Shown: positions 45,584 to 54,284, counted from the stretch's first letter. The stretch is DNA of 64,000 bases from Marinomonas gallaica (GCF_001639745.1 NZ_LTAX01000012.1:1-64000), one strand, 5' to 3'. A program made the numbers and translations. The notes: generated by a model not told the origin, from the sequence alone.

Positions 45584-46207
45584 TCAGTTATTAATAACTT
45601 TGACCTCATTGATCCTTCCTCTGATTTCCTCGCAAGCTTGGTTTATTGATTTCAAAATGTCTTCACAGTTCTTTTTTGCTTCTTCAAAGTACTCCTTTTT
45701 ACTTCGCTCAATATACTCGAAATCTATGCGCTCATCTCGGCATAGTTTAAGTATATTGCTGAGTGACGCGTAAACACTTGGTGAGTAAAAGGGCTTATTT
45801 TTTTCAACTGTACTCAAGAACTTATTAAATGGCTCTATAAATGCAGATACTCTCTCTTGCATTCTGTCTTCTTTAGACTGGGCGGGGTCGATGTAATCAA
45901 ACACTGGACGTAAATTTAGAGTAGCTGCTTGTAGATCCACTAAATTATTCCAGACATCTCTATAAATTTGAAATTCATAATCAAATTGAGCTTTATCAAT
46001 ATAAATAGCTCTTTGAAGCTCTGCATCAAGCTTTTTATTGGTCTTAGCTAAGTCACTCTGTAAAGCAGCAACCTTTATTTGGAAGTTGTGTTTAATCTCT
46101 TCAGTCGCACGAGAAATTAATAGTTTTCCAATAAGCCCAAATAAGGCTGAAAGTACTATAGTAGCACCGCCTAATAAAATTAGAATGTCATTAAAAATTT
46201 CGACCAT
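45584..46207 (-). CDS. Hypothetical protein with N-terminal membrane anchor
   Basis: 207 residues. One membrane helix (LILLGGATIVLSALFGLIGKLLI, residues about 8-30), then a charged, lysine-rich helical cytoplasmic region likely forming coiled coil. No family recognised. The gene is clearly more AT-rich than its ars-operon neighbours and lies beside toxin-antitoxin and EVE remnants, suggesting an acquired accessory gene. Confidence 0.6.
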   Translation of the reverse strand: MVEIFNDILILLGGATIVLSALFGLIGKLLISRATEEIKHNFQIKVAALQSDLAKTNKKLDAELQRAIYIDKAQFDYEFQIYRDVWNNLVDLQAATLNLRPVFDYIDPAQSKEDRMQERVSAFIEPFNKFLSTVEKNKPFYSPSVYASLSNILKLCRDERIDFEYIERSKKEYFEEAKKNCEDILKSINQACEEIRGRINEVKVINN

Positions 46208-46230
46208 ATCAATCTCTAAGTTCTAAATAT

Positions 46231-47448
46231 TTAACAGATTTTGTTTCTTGGCAATCCCACTGATATCAACGCGGTCAAAGCAATAAACCCCGCCGATACC
46301 CATAAACACACGGCTAAGCCGTAATCTTGATACAGCCAACCAGACAGTAGGGTGCCGATGAGGCGTCCCATGGCGTTGGCCATGTAGTAAAAGCCCACGT
46401 CGAGGGAGACGCCGTCTTTGCCAGCGTAGCTGACGATCAGGTAGCTGTGTAGGGAGGAGTTGATGGCAAACACGGCACCGAAGGCAAGCAAACCTGCGAT
46501 GACGGCGAATTCAATCTGCCAACCGAAGGTCAGCGCTAAGGCAATCGCCGCAGGGATCACGCCAAGAGCCAAGGCCCAGCCGAGGGCTTGGCGGCCATCG
46601 GGGACTTTGCCAGACGCCTTGCCGGTAAAGCGTGGCGCAAAGCCTTGGACGATGCCGTAGGCAATGATCCAAAGTGCTAAGAAGCCACCCACGTACCAAT
46701 GGTCCCAGCCAAAGGTACTGGCTAAGAAGACAGGCAACGCCACGACAAACCACACATCCCGCGCACCGAATAAGAATAGGCGCGCCGCAGAAAGGTAGTT
46801 TACGGCGCTACTTTTCGAGAAGATGTCGCCAAATTTTGGCTTATTCTTGGCTTTTCCGAGATCTTTCTTAAGCGAGATGAGGCTTGCGATCCACACCAAA
46901 GTCAGCGCAACGGCCATGCCTAAGATCGCGCCTTTAAAACCAAACAGACTCAGTAGCGCACCGCCAAGAAAAAATCCCACGCCTTTTAGCGCGTTTTTAG
47001 AGCCGGTGAGCAGCGCGACCCATTTGTACAGCTGGCCTTGAGCCTCGCTAGGCACTAACAGCTTAATCGAACTTTTCGCGCTCATCTTGTTTAAGTCTTT
47101 GGCAATACCCGACAACGCCTGCGCGCCCATGACCCAAGGGACGGTTAAGAAACTCGCGGGAACCAGTAGCATGCTTAACGCCACAATCTGCAAAAACAGC
47201 CCGATATTCATGGTACGGTTTAAGCCAAGACGCGCCCCAAGCCAACCGCCGACGAGGTTGGTGATGACGCCAAAAATCTCGTAAAACAAAAACAGCATGG
47301 CGATTTCGAGGGGGCTATAACCCAACCCGTAGAAATACAGCACCACCAACATACGCAGCGCGCCATCTGTGAGGGTAAAGGCCCAATAGTTCCCTGTGAC
47401 CACCATATATTGGCGGATCGCTGGCGAAAGATTAGCTAACAGTGTCAT
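46231..47448 (-). CDS. arsJ: Organoarsenical efflux permease ArsJ (MFS)
   Basis: 405 residues from ATG 47448. A 12-helix MFS protein with the ArsJ start (ANLSPAIRQYMVVTGNYWAFTLTDGALRMLVVLYF). ArsJ exports 1-arseno-3-phosphoglycerate, the unstable product made by the partner GAPDH encoded just upstream, so arsenate leaves the cell without being reduced. Last gene of the ars operon, separated from GAPDH by 198 bp holding a structured element. Confidence 0.92.
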   Translation of the reverse strand: MTLLANLSPAIRQYMVVTGNYWAFTLTDGALRMLVVLYFYGLGYSPLEIAMLFLFYEIFGVITNLVGGWLGARLGLNRTMNIGLFLQIVALSMLLVPASFLTVPWVMGAQALSGIAKDLNKMSAKSSIKLLVPSEAQGQLYKWVALLTGSKNALKGVGFFLGGALLSLFGFKGAILGMAVALTLVWIASLISLKKDLGKAKNKPKFGDIFSKSSAVNYLSAARLFLFGARDVWFVVALPVFLASTFGWDHWYVGGFLALWIIAYGIVQGFAPRFTGKASGKVPDGRQALGWALALGVIPAAIALALTFGWQIEFAVIAGLLAFGAVFAINSSLHSYLIVSYAGKDGVSLDVGFYYMANAMGRLIGTLLSGWLYQDYGLAVCLWVSAGFIALTALISVGLPRNKIC

Positions 47449-47494
47449 GAAACTTTCCAAACATGATGTGTGATGCTTATTAGAGACGCTTGAG

Positions 47495-47572
47495 TTATGA
47501 CAAGCACCTAGCCCATGGATGGGCGATCCGACCGTTATGCACAGGGATGTGCGTCGGTCGGTGCTGTCATAA
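47495..47572. repeat. Three-way-junction element in the ars operon
   Basis: The outer stem pairs TTATGAC-A-AGCACC (47495-47508, one bulged A) with GGTGCT-GTCATAA (47560-47572). Inside are a GCCCAT-GG-ATGGGC hairpin (47511-47524) and an arm CCGAC...GTCGG (47528-47557) capped by GCACA-GGGA-TGTGC. Same architecture as the ureF-ureG repeats but unrelated in sequence. Confidence 0.75.
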
Positions 47573-47646
47573 CCAAGTGTCGATACTCAGAGTGACTTAT
47601 AAAGCAGACAAACCAAATCGTAGGCTGGATTTATCGCAACAGTCGA

Positions 47647-48663
47647 CTATTGGGATGCCTGATCCAAGCGACCAACCATACGCATTAGCTCAGCGGTACG
47701 GTTGGCGTAGCCCCATTCGTTGTCGTACCAAGCATACAGCTTCACTTGTGTACCATTGATGACCATGGTTGAAAGGGCATCAATGGTGCTAGAGCGAGGG
47801 TCGGTTTTGTAATCCACCGACACCAATGGGCGTTCTTCGTAACCTAAGATGTCTTTTAGCTCGCCTTCCGCCGCATCTTTTAGGAAACCGTTTACTTCCG
47901 CTTCAGTGGTGGGGCGGCTGACTTCAAACACACAATCCGTCAAAGAGGCATTTGCTAAGGGCACGCGTACTGCGTGGCCGTTTAGCTTGCCTTTGAGTTC
48001 GGGGAAAATATGCGTGATCGCCGTTGCTGAGCCGGTCGTGGTTGGGATTAAGCTCGATCCGCAGGCACGGGCGCGACGTAGGTCTTTGTGCGGTGCATCC
48101 AAGATGGTTTGGGTATTAGTGATGTCATGGATGGTAGTCATGGAGCCGTGTTGGATACCCAGCTTTTCATGAATGACTTTGACCACTGGCGCAAGGCAGT
48201 TCGTGGTGCAGGATGCGGCGGTGACGATTGGGTGCGTCGCAGGATCGTACAGATCATGATTCACGCCCATCACCACGTTGAGCACGCCGTCTTCTTTCAC
48301 CGGCGCCGTCACCACAACACGTTTCACACCCTGGTCTAAGTAGGCTTGCAGCAAGGCTTGGGTTTTCATCTTGCCACTGGCTTCGATCACTACATCACAG
48401 TTTGACCAATCGGTATCACCGATGGCTTTGTTCTGGGTGCAAGGGATACGCTTACCATTGATGATCATCTCATTGTCTTCAGAAATGGCTTCATGGTGCC
48501 AACGGCCGTGAACAGAGTCGAACGTGACGAGATGTGCCAAGGTCGTTGCATCACCGGCAGGATCGTTAATGTGGACAAACTCCACATCGTCCCAATCAAA
48601 CGCTGCACGAAAAGACAGTCGCCCCATGCGACCAAAGCCATTTATGCCTACTTTAATTGTCAT
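47647..48663 (-). CDS. Arsenate-linked glyceraldehyde-3-phosphate dehydrogenase (ArsJ partner)
   Basis: 338 residues, full-length GAPDH: Rossmann start [17 protein letters not shown], catalytic [11 protein letters not shown] with the nucleophile Cys, and the NEWGYANR C-terminal segment. Its position between arsP-thioredoxin and arsJ marks it as the dedicated enzyme that forms 1-arseno-3-phosphoglycerate from glyceraldehyde 3-phosphate and arsenate, to be exported by ArsJ. It is not the central glycolytic gene. Confidence 0.92.
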   Translation of the reverse strand: MTIKVGINGFGRMGRLSFRAAFDWDDVEFVHINDPAGDATTLAHLVTFDSVHGRWHHEAISEDNEMIINGKRIPCTQNKAIGDTDWSNCDVVIEASGKMKTQALLQAYLDQGVKRVVVTAPVKEDGVLNVVMGVNHDLYDPATHPIVTAASCTTNCLAPVVKVIHEKLGIQHGSMTTIHDITNTQTILDAPHKDLRRARACGSSLIPTTTGSATAITHIFPELKGKLNGHAVRVPLANASLTDCVFEVSRPTTEAEVNGFLKDAAEGELKDILGYEERPLVSVDYKTDPRSSTIDALSTMVINGTQVKLYAWYDNEWGYANRTAELMRMVGRLDQASQ

Positions 48664-48717
48664 AGTGTTCTCGCTCTAACCTTTAAGAGGGTATGTCATT
48701 AGATGGTGGGCGGCGGC

Positions 48718-48954
48718 TTACGCCGTTAGCCATTCTTTTACTTGATCTGTATGTGGAATAGAGCCTGAGTGTTTCAGTTGCTCGTCAATCACCACAGCTG
48801 GTGTGCTCATGACACCGTACTGTAAGAAAGTTTGTGCGTCGGTTTCTTTACTAACGTGCACCTCAACACCTTGTTCAGAGGCAATGCGTTCAATCAGTTC
48901 TGCGGTTTTTTGACACTTCGTACAACCATTGCCTAACACTTTGATTTGTTTCAT
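48718..48954 (-). CDS. Small thioredoxin-fold protein of the ars operon
   Basis: 78 residues from ATG 48954 (a GTG four codons earlier overlaps the arsP stop). Redox motif C-T-K-C in GNGCTKCQKTAELI and the cis-proline region STPAVVIDEQL, as in the thioredoxin-like proteins (glutaredoxin-size) coupled to ArsP-type permeases. It may supply electrons or hand over organoarsenicals. Overlapping or abutting arsP, so co-translated. Confidence 0.87.
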   Translation of the reverse strand: MKQIKVLGNGCTKCQKTAELIERIASEQGVEVHVSKETDAQTFLQYGVMSTPAVVIDEQLKHSGSIPHTDQVKEWLTA

Positions 48955-48962
48955 TATGCACC

Positions 48963-49952
48963 TCACAAAAATGCTGAAAATCCATTAAATAGCCACCCCA
49001 CAAGGGTGAATGACAGAAGCAGCATGGCAAACACCGTCGCGAGCAAACGCCACTGCATCACTTGCTTCAATAGAATAAACTCTGGGAAACTGGCGGCTAC
49101 AGTACTCATGCAAAATGCCAGTGTTGTACCAATAGGCAAGCCATTCACGATCAGGCTTTCCATGACCGGAATCACGCCGGTTGCGTTGGAATACAGAGGA
49201 ATACCTAAAAGAACGGCGGCTGGGACGGACCACCATTGACCGTCGCCCAAGTAATGCTCGATCCAGCCATCGGGCACAAAGCCATGTAAGGCTGCACCTA
49301 AACCAACCCCGATGATTACCCATTTCCAAACACGGCCGAAAATTTCCAGCGTTTCGTCTTTGGCAAAGCGATGACGCTCAGTAAAAGACAATTTCTCTTT
49401 CTCTTGAGTGGTTTGTAATGGTGCGTTTTGCCCAGCTTCCAGCGCTTTTTTAGCAAACGACTGCAACCAGCGCTCCGCTTTGATCGCATCTAGGAACGCC
49501 CCGCCGATAATGCCCACTGTCATACCAACGACGACGTATAAAAGCGTGAATTTCCAGCCCAATAGACTCATTAACAGCAGAATGGCGACTTCGTTGATTA
49601 GCGGGGACGTCAACAAGAAAGACATGGTGATGCCAACGGGAATGCCTGCCGAGGTAAAGCCAAGAAAGACAGGGATACTAGAACATGAGCAGAACGGGGT
49701 AATGGCTCCAAAGCCAGAGCCCAATATGTAACCAACGCCTTTATTTTTCCCTGCTAAGTAATTACGTACTTGCTCGACGTTTAGGGAGGCGCGGAGCAGT
49801 GCGATGAAATAAATCATCACGACGAGCAAAACGTAGATTTTGCTGACATCTTCAATAAAGAAATGCACTGCGTCACCGAACTTTGAGTCCGGTGATAAAC
49901 TCAGTAGTTCATAAGCCAACCAATCGGCGAATTGTGCGAATACTTCAAACAT
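48963..49952 (-). CDS. arsP: Organoarsenical permease ArsP
   Basis: 329 residues, about eight to ten membrane helices, permease family DUF318. The ITPFCSCSSIPVFLGFTSAGIP motif contains the cysteine cluster expected of ArsP, which exports trivalent organoarsenicals. Second gene of the operon, 49 bp after arsR. Confidence 0.9.
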   Translation of the reverse strand: MFEVFAQFADWLAYELLSLSPDSKFGDAVHFFIEDVSKIYVLLVVMIYFIALLRASLNVEQVRNYLAGKNKGVGYILGSGFGAITPFCSCSSIPVFLGFTSAGIPVGITMSFLLTSPLINEVAILLLMSLLGWKFTLLYVVVGMTVGIIGGAFLDAIKAERWLQSFAKKALEAGQNAPLQTTQEKEKLSFTERHRFAKDETLEIFGRVWKWVIIGVGLGAALHGFVPDGWIEHYLGDGQWWSVPAAVLLGIPLYSNATGVIPVMESLIVNGLPIGTTLAFCMSTVAASFPEFILLKQVMQWRLLATVFAMLLLSFTLVGWLFNGFSAFL

Positions 49953-50001
49953 GGGGCATCCCCTTATGGGCTAACCGAGTACGAAAGTGAATGAAGCCTT
50001 G

Positions 50002-50376
50002 TTATGCACAACAGGTCTTTGCACGTTCTGGGCGGCTTCCCATGTGATCCAATCGAGCGAGGTCTGCTGCGCAGTGCTCAAGATTTTCTGCCGCGGTGAC
50101 ATGAAGGACTAACTTGCTCCAAGCTGGAAGCGCCTCGTTGATACGGTAGAACACCCATTGTCCTTGTCGACGATCGGTGAGTAAGCCGCAATTGCGTAAT
50201 TGAGCTAAATGACGCGATATCTTTGGCTGACTTTCTTGCAGTGCTTCCATCAGTTCACAGACACACAGCTCGCCTTCGAGCTGAATCAACATAAGGCAGC
50301 GTAGTCGAGTCTCGTCGGCTAAGCACTTATAAAACTGTGTTGGGTTGATCTCGATCTCAACAATATCCCCTGACAT
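50002..50376 (-). CDS. arsR: ArsR-family arsenic-responsive repressor
   Basis: 124 residues. Winged HTH with the As(III)-binding motif ELCVCEL (Cys-Val-Cys) at the recognition helix, plus a Cys pair at the very C-terminus (TCCA). First gene of the operon. Expected to repress the operon and release DNA when arsenite binds. Confidence 0.93.
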   Translation of the reverse strand: MSGDIVEIEINPTQFYKCLADETRLRCLMLIQLEGELCVCELMEALQESQPKISRHLAQLRNCGLLTDRRQGQWVFYRINEALPAWSKLVLHVTAAENLEHCAADLARLDHMGSRPERAKTCCA

Positions 50377-50400
50377 GACGTATACCCTGTTTTTCGTTAA

Positions 50401-50420
50401 ATATATGGTTATCCGTATAT
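50401..50420. promoter_or_regulatory. Candidate ArsR operator
   Basis: ATATATGGTTATCCGTATAT is an imperfect palindrome (ATATA-N-GG...CC-N-TATAT) 25 bp before the arsR start, where it would overlap the promoter. Family operators are AT-rich palindromes of this size. Confidence 0.6.
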
Positions 50421-50432
50421 TCTAATTTAAAG

Positions 50433-50452
50433 ATATATGAAATTTCAGATAT
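50433..50452. promoter_or_regulatory. Second palindrome in the arsR-LysR gap
   Basis: ATATATGAAATTTCAGATAT is palindromic except for one pair. It lies 10 bp beyond the LysR stop and upstream of the ars promoter. It could be a second ArsR site or an end-of-gene hairpin. Confidence 0.4.
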
Positions 50453-50461
50453 TTAAAAGTG

Positions 50462-51385
50462 CTATTTTTCAGGGTAGTTAAGAGTGAACTCTTGAATTAG
50501 TTGGCGAACCCAGCGACGTAACGGATCGGCATGGGTACGTTCGTGCCAAACCTGAGTCAGACGAACGCTGGGAATGGATACGGGGGGAGTGTAAACCCGT
50601 AAATCTGGATGGTTTCGTTGCGCGGTTATAGCCACACTTTCAAAGCAGCTGGTGATGATTTGAGGGTTTTCGTTAATAATGTGCGCGGGTGCCAGATGGC
50701 TCGAAACCCCTGCGACGACATTACGCTTTTTACCTAACTTTTCCAGTTCGAGGTCCACGTCGCCGATTAAATCGCCTGATACAGAAATGACAAGATGCTC
50801 ACACATAAGATAAGCATCCAGATCCAGCGTGTCAGTGATAAAGGGATTGTCTTTAGAAGCTAAGACTAAATAGTGGCGGTCGCCGATAAACTGCTGACGC
50901 ATGGTATCGGGCAAACTGGTATAAAAGCCGGCAATGGCAAGATCACATTGGCCATTTTCGAGCTCCGCACGAGGCAACTCACCACGGGTGTTACGAATCA
51001 CAAAACGCACATTAGGCGCTTGCTCACGCATGATTTTTAAGAGATGTGCCAAGGAACACATTTCAAAATAATCATGAGTATAGATCACAATCTTATCATT
51101 GCGTTGGCGAAAGTCTGGTTCAATTTGCGTAGCGTAGAACGCTTCTAAATTGGGCATTAATTCGCTCACTTCTTTCGCCAGCTCATGAGCTTTTGGAGTA
51201 GGAGTTAAGCCTCTTGGCGCCTTAATAAACAGAGGATCACGCCATTCGTCGCGTAGCTTGTTGAGTTTGTGACTTAACGCGGGCTGGCTGATGGACAACA
51301 GCTTCGCCGCGTGAGATGCATTGCGTTCTTGGTACAGCACGTGAAACAGCAGTAATAAATTTAAATCGCGACGAAAAATATTCAT
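50462..51385 (-). CDS. LysR-type transcriptional regulator
   Basis: 307 residues. N-terminal HTH typical of the NodD/LeuO-like subgroup (RRDLNLLLLFHVLYQERNASHAAKLLSISQPALSHKL), and a long effector domain. Same strand as and directly upstream of the ars operon, but separated by promoter-like DNA. No clear target. Effector unknown. Confidence 0.82.
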   Translation of the reverse strand: MNIFRRDLNLLLLFHVLYQERNASHAAKLLSISQPALSHKLNKLRDEWRDPLFIKAPRGLTPTPKAHELAKEVSELMPNLEAFYATQIEPDFRQRNDKIVIYTHDYFEMCSLAHLLKIMREQAPNVRFVIRNTRGELPRAELENGQCDLAIAGFYTSLPDTMRQQFIGDRHYLVLASKDNPFITDTLDLDAYLMCEHLVISVSGDLIGDVDLELEKLGKKRNVVAGVSSHLAPAHIINENPQIITSCFESVAITAQRNHPDLRVYTPPVSIPSVRLTQVWHERTHADPLRRWVRQLIQEFTLNYPEK

Positions 51386-51767
51386 AACTCAGCCTTTAAA
51401 GCGAACAACGCGAGAAAAGGCCCGTGTTGTTGGAGGTTGTTTTTTTTGCGAGTTTTACGGCGTTTACAGGTAGCTTTAGTATCGGCGGCGGCGAGCTGGT
51501 TCATGGTCGGTAGAAATCGTAGTTTGCTTAAGTTGGCAAGATTGTCTCATGTTGCCGCTTTAATCGCATGTTCCCTAGATTGGCAGATCTGGCCGAACTG
51601 TTTTAGGAGTGGGGAAATGATAAATGTATGGTTAACGTAAAATTTAGAGAGTTAGGCGCTTAGCCTTTTCAAATTAATTTGAAAAGTTGTTATGATATTA
51701 CCCCTTTAGTGAATTTTATATAAATATTTCGCTTTCTTAAGGTTTGGGTTTCAAAAAGGATTTTTAA
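51386..51767. other. Non-coding, AT-rich upstream region
   Basis: About 380 bp without a convincing gene; a 67-codon plus-strand frame at 51437 has no family resemblance and no good start. The last 120 bp are very AT-rich, with a TTGAAA and TATGAT pair at about 51678-51697 that would make a plausible promoter for the secreted protein gene. Confidence 0.4.
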
Positions 51768-52172
51768 ATGAAATCAAGTTTTTCGTTGCTTTTGGTGGTG
51801 TTTTTCGCTGCTTTTAAAGTTCATGCAGGTAGTGTTGAAATTGATCCAACTGATAGTAAGGCGTTTTATCAGTTAATGCCTGTTTTGATATGTCATGATG
51901 AGAATTATCTAAGTTGTCAGGGTGATTCTACACCACGTGAATGTATTGAAGAAATGAAGGTTTTTCGAGATTCTTGCTATAAAGGTGATATGAGCACTGA
52001 AAAAGAATTAAGAAATGCGATGACATGTGTAGTTAAGAGGCATAGTAAAACGTCAACTATTCAAGAGTTTGGTGAGAAGTGTGGTGGCGGTATAGATCTA
52101 AACCTTACGAAGTTAGGTAAATATGTCGAGAAAAATTATACTCAGGAAGAAATTCGTCAAATGTTGGAGTGA
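51768..52172 (+). CDS. Small secreted cysteine-containing protein
   Basis: 134 residues. Signal peptide of about 20 residues ending in VHAG, mature part of about 114 residues with six cysteines (VLICHDE, LSCQGD, RECIEEM, DSCYKGD, MTCVVK, EKCGGG), likely three disulfides. The spacing loosely recalls TrbM-like or periplasmic immunity proteins, but no assignment is safe. Codon and base use are strikingly AT-rich compared with neighbours, a sign of transfer. Sits just before an IS30 remnant. Confidence 0.6.
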   Translation: MKSSFSLLLVVFFAAFKVHAGSVEIDPTDSKAFYQLMPVLICHDENYLSCQGDSTPRECIEEMKVFRDSCYKGDMSTEKELRNAMTCVVKRHSKTSTIQEFGEKCGGGIDLNLTKLGKYVEKNYTQEEIRQMLE

Positions 52173-52240
52173 TTAATTTAAAAATGACTAGTAGAAATTA
52201 TAAATCGCGAATTCAACTCCGAAGAGCATCACTCTCTAAA

Positions 52241-52875
52241 TTACGCTGCACTTCGTAGTTCATCGAATACGACCGCAGGTTGTCTATATATAGCCAAGGT
52301 ACATTCTTGGTCTAAGGTTTAGCGACCTTTGCTCCTTCGCAATCTCTTCATCGGCCACCGTTCTGAGGTCCGTTTCCTTAGGGATATATTGCCTCAGCAG
52401 GCCGTTAAAGTTTTCATTTAAACCACGCTCCTAAGAGGCGTAGGGATTAGCAAAATATACATCGGTTTTGAGCTTCTGGGCGATACTTTCGTGAGCGCAG
52501 AACTCTGTTCCGTTATCTGCGGTAATTGTCTCTTTGCACATAACCATAAATCCATTCATGGCTAACAGGTAATCCTACTAGGCGGCTTACGCCTGATATT
52601 TGTTCAGGGCTCCACTTGAGCGATAAGCCAAACTCAACATAGTTGATAGTTTTCTGTGAGATCTGACTTTTAGTTGCGCAGTGTCGTCTATGTTGGGCTC
52701 GTCGCTGTGCAACGTTTGGCTCGTAAGTGCCATTGATGGTATGCCGTCTCAACTCTCGGCTGATACTGGAATGGCTAACATTGAGTCGTCTGCCGATCTC
52801 TCTATAACTTAAATGTTGGCTCAGATAGGTTTGAATCTGGTATCGTTGTCCTTCTATCAACTGTTTGTAGCTCAT
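52241..52875 (-). pseudogene. Decayed IS30-family transposase
   Basis: The N-terminal part is intact from 52875: the IS30 HTH (HLSYREIGRRLNVSHSSISRELRRHTINGTYEP) and the start of the core domain (LVGLPVSHEWIYGYV). About 110 codons of the middle, including the first catalytic Asp, are missing. Sequence resumes out of frame at TITADNGTEFCAHESIAQKL (second Asp), has a TAG where family members have Trp before ERGLNENFNG (catalytic Glu), and needs one more frameshift to reach the end RQPAVVFDELRSAA. Four separate lesions mean it cannot be active. Confidence 0.87.
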
Positions 52876-52978
52876 GGTAATACTCTAATTGTTTGGCGAC
52901 GTTAGAATACCACCTATGGGCAGTTGATCTCTCGCCACCTACTCAACCATGAGTGGTGCACTTATTATCTGGATTTGC

Positions 52979-53071
52979 GGACTATATGGTGGACAGTGCT
53001 CAAAGAATTGTAATTAAAACAGCTAACCATGTTATGAGCGATTTGCTAAATTCAGGCAGGAAACTCAAATG
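52979..53071 (+). pseudogene. C-terminal remnant of a lost gene, copy 1
   Basis: Thirty codons beginning DYMVDSAQRIVIKTANH and ending GRKLK, with the TGA overlapping the ATG of the membrane protein (ATGA). It matches 21 of 30 residues of the tail before the second membrane gene, so it is the preserved end of a real protein. Upstream, homology stops at IS30-associated DNA. Interpreted as the tail of a toxin gene coupled to its immunity gene. Confidence 0.6.
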
Positions 53072-53560
53072 AAGATCGAAGAAGAGAAAGCCCCCAGTTT
53101 TACCTATTTTCTATGCGCAACGATTGCTCTATTTGCCTTTAGTATATTTGCAATAATAGGATTTTGGGACTTCTTTTATCACGTAATGGATCACCTTATC
53201 AACGATACCCCAACGATTATCTTTGATCGAGGTGGGACTTTTGGTCTTGGTTGCTTTATTGGACTATTATCATTGGCTGTGGGTGGGGGCATTGTTGGCG
53301 TTCAAGGGAAAACGCTCACAGGAAAAATCCAAAAGGTAATTACTTATGGTCTGGTAATTGGTATCTCGATCATGCTGTTGCTACCTATTATAAGTTCGAT
53401 CGCGATTAGCGTGTACGCTAACAATATAGGGTATATTTCTTGTGAAGAAGCAGAGTATAAACCCTCTTGGCCGATCTATCGCATTATCTATTACACACAA
53501 GATGATGCGACCTGTACTGAGCTGGTTACAGAGCTTGAGGTTGAAAGGCCTGTTCTATAA
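53069..53560 (+). CDS. Small membrane protein, candidate immunity protein, copy 1
   Basis: 163 residues, about three or four membrane helices (LCATIALFAFSIFAIIGFWDFF; LGCFIGLLSLAVGGGIVGVQG; VIGISIMLLLPIISSIAISVYA). A conserved periplasmic-side C-terminal part follows (GYISCEEAEYKPSWPIYRIIYYTQDDATCTEL). That GY-x-x-C...W...C pattern recalls DUF1240-like membrane proteins. Coupled to the upstream tail by ATGA. Its paralogue lies 212 bp downstream. Small multi-helix proteins behind toxin tails are typical immunity proteins for membrane-acting effectors (inference). Confidence 0.7.
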   Translation: MKIEEEKAPSFTYFLCATIALFAFSIFAIIGFWDFFYHVMDHLINDTPTIIFDRGGTFGLGCFIGLLSLAVGGGIVGVQGKTLTGKIQKVITYGLVIGISIMLLLPIISSIAISVYANNIGYISCEEAEYKPSWPIYRIIYYTQDDATCTELVTELEVERPVL

Positions 53561-53581
53561 ATAACTGTCTATCATCGTTAG

Positions 53582-53605
53582 AAATAGCCCCAGTTGGGGC
53601 TATTT
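53582..53605 (+). terminator. Terminator of cassette copy 1
   Basis: AAATAGCCCC-AGTT-GGGGCTATTT, a perfect 10-bp stem. The same hairpin follows copy 2, so it is part of the duplicated unit. Confidence 0.85.
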
Positions 53606-53643
53606 CTAACGATAAGTGATGGCATCTGTGTAAAGTAAATTAG

Positions 53644-53774
53644 ATTTTTTTGGCTTTTAATGAGCTCCAGGAAACGGTCTTTGACTATATGGTGGACAGT
53701 GCACGAAGGATTGCAATTAAAGCGGCTAACCATATTGCCAACGATTTTCTAGGTGCAGGCAGGACACTAAAGTG
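53644..53774 (+). pseudogene. C-terminal remnant of a lost gene, copy 2
   Basis: Open for 42 codons after a TAG: FNELQETVFDYMVDSARRI... ending GAGRTLK, with the TGA overlapping the GTG start of the second membrane gene. Longer than copy 1 by about 12 codons. It has no start codon or ribosome site of its own in a sensible place, so it is a remnant tail. Confidence 0.6.
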
Positions 53775-54263
53775 AAAATTGAAGAAGATAAATCACCTAG
53801 TTCCACCTACTTTTTATGCGTAACGATTGCTCTACTTACTCTCAGTATCTGGGTAATCATAATGTTCGTGATGTTCTGTTATCACTTAATGGATCACTTT
53901 CTTAATGATACATCAGTTATCATGCTTAACCGAGGTGGCGCTTTTGGCCTTGGTGGTTTTATCGGATTAATATCATTGGCAGTTGGGGGTGGGATTGTTG
54001 GCGTATTGGGACAACCCCTCACAGAAAAAATAAAAAATATACTTGCTTATGGAATGGTAATTGGAATCGCGACAATGCTGCTGTTACCTATAATCAGTTC
54101 GATAGCCATTAGTGTGTATGCGGATAATAAGGGGTATATCTCCTGTGAAGACGCGGAGTATAAGCCCTCTTGGCCGATTTATCGCATCATCTATTACACA
54201 AAAGATGATGCGACCTGCATTGAGCTGGTCGAAGAAGTGGAAAGAGACAGACCGTTTCTATAA
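53772..54263 (+). CDS. Small membrane protein, candidate immunity protein, copy 2
   Basis: 163 residues, the same length as copy 1 and roughly 70 percent identical by eye, with the same helix layout and the same C-terminal GYISCEDAEYKPSWPIYRIIYY block. Starts with GTG overlapping the tail's TGA. Differences are concentrated in the N-terminal half and first extracytoplasmic loop, the pattern expected if the copies recognise different toxin variants. Confidence 0.7.
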   Translation: MKIEEDKSPSSTYFLCVTIALLTLSIWVIIMFVMFCYHLMDHFLNDTSVIMLNRGGAFGLGGFIGLISLAVGGGIVGVLGQPLTEKIKNILAYGMVIGIATMLLLPIISSIAISVYADNKGYISCEDAEYKPSWPIYRIIYYTKDDATCIELVEEVERDRPFL

Positions 54264-54284
54264 ACCATAAGCGATGATTACCAT

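Noticed and set aside
47647-48663. Central glycolytic gapA
   Set aside because: Its place between arsP-thioredoxin and arsJ identifies it as the arsenate-specific GAPDH; there are no glycolytic neighbours.
51437-51640. 67-codon plus-strand reading frame
   Set aside because: No ribosome site of note, no recognisable domain and a composition like random translation of upstream DNA.
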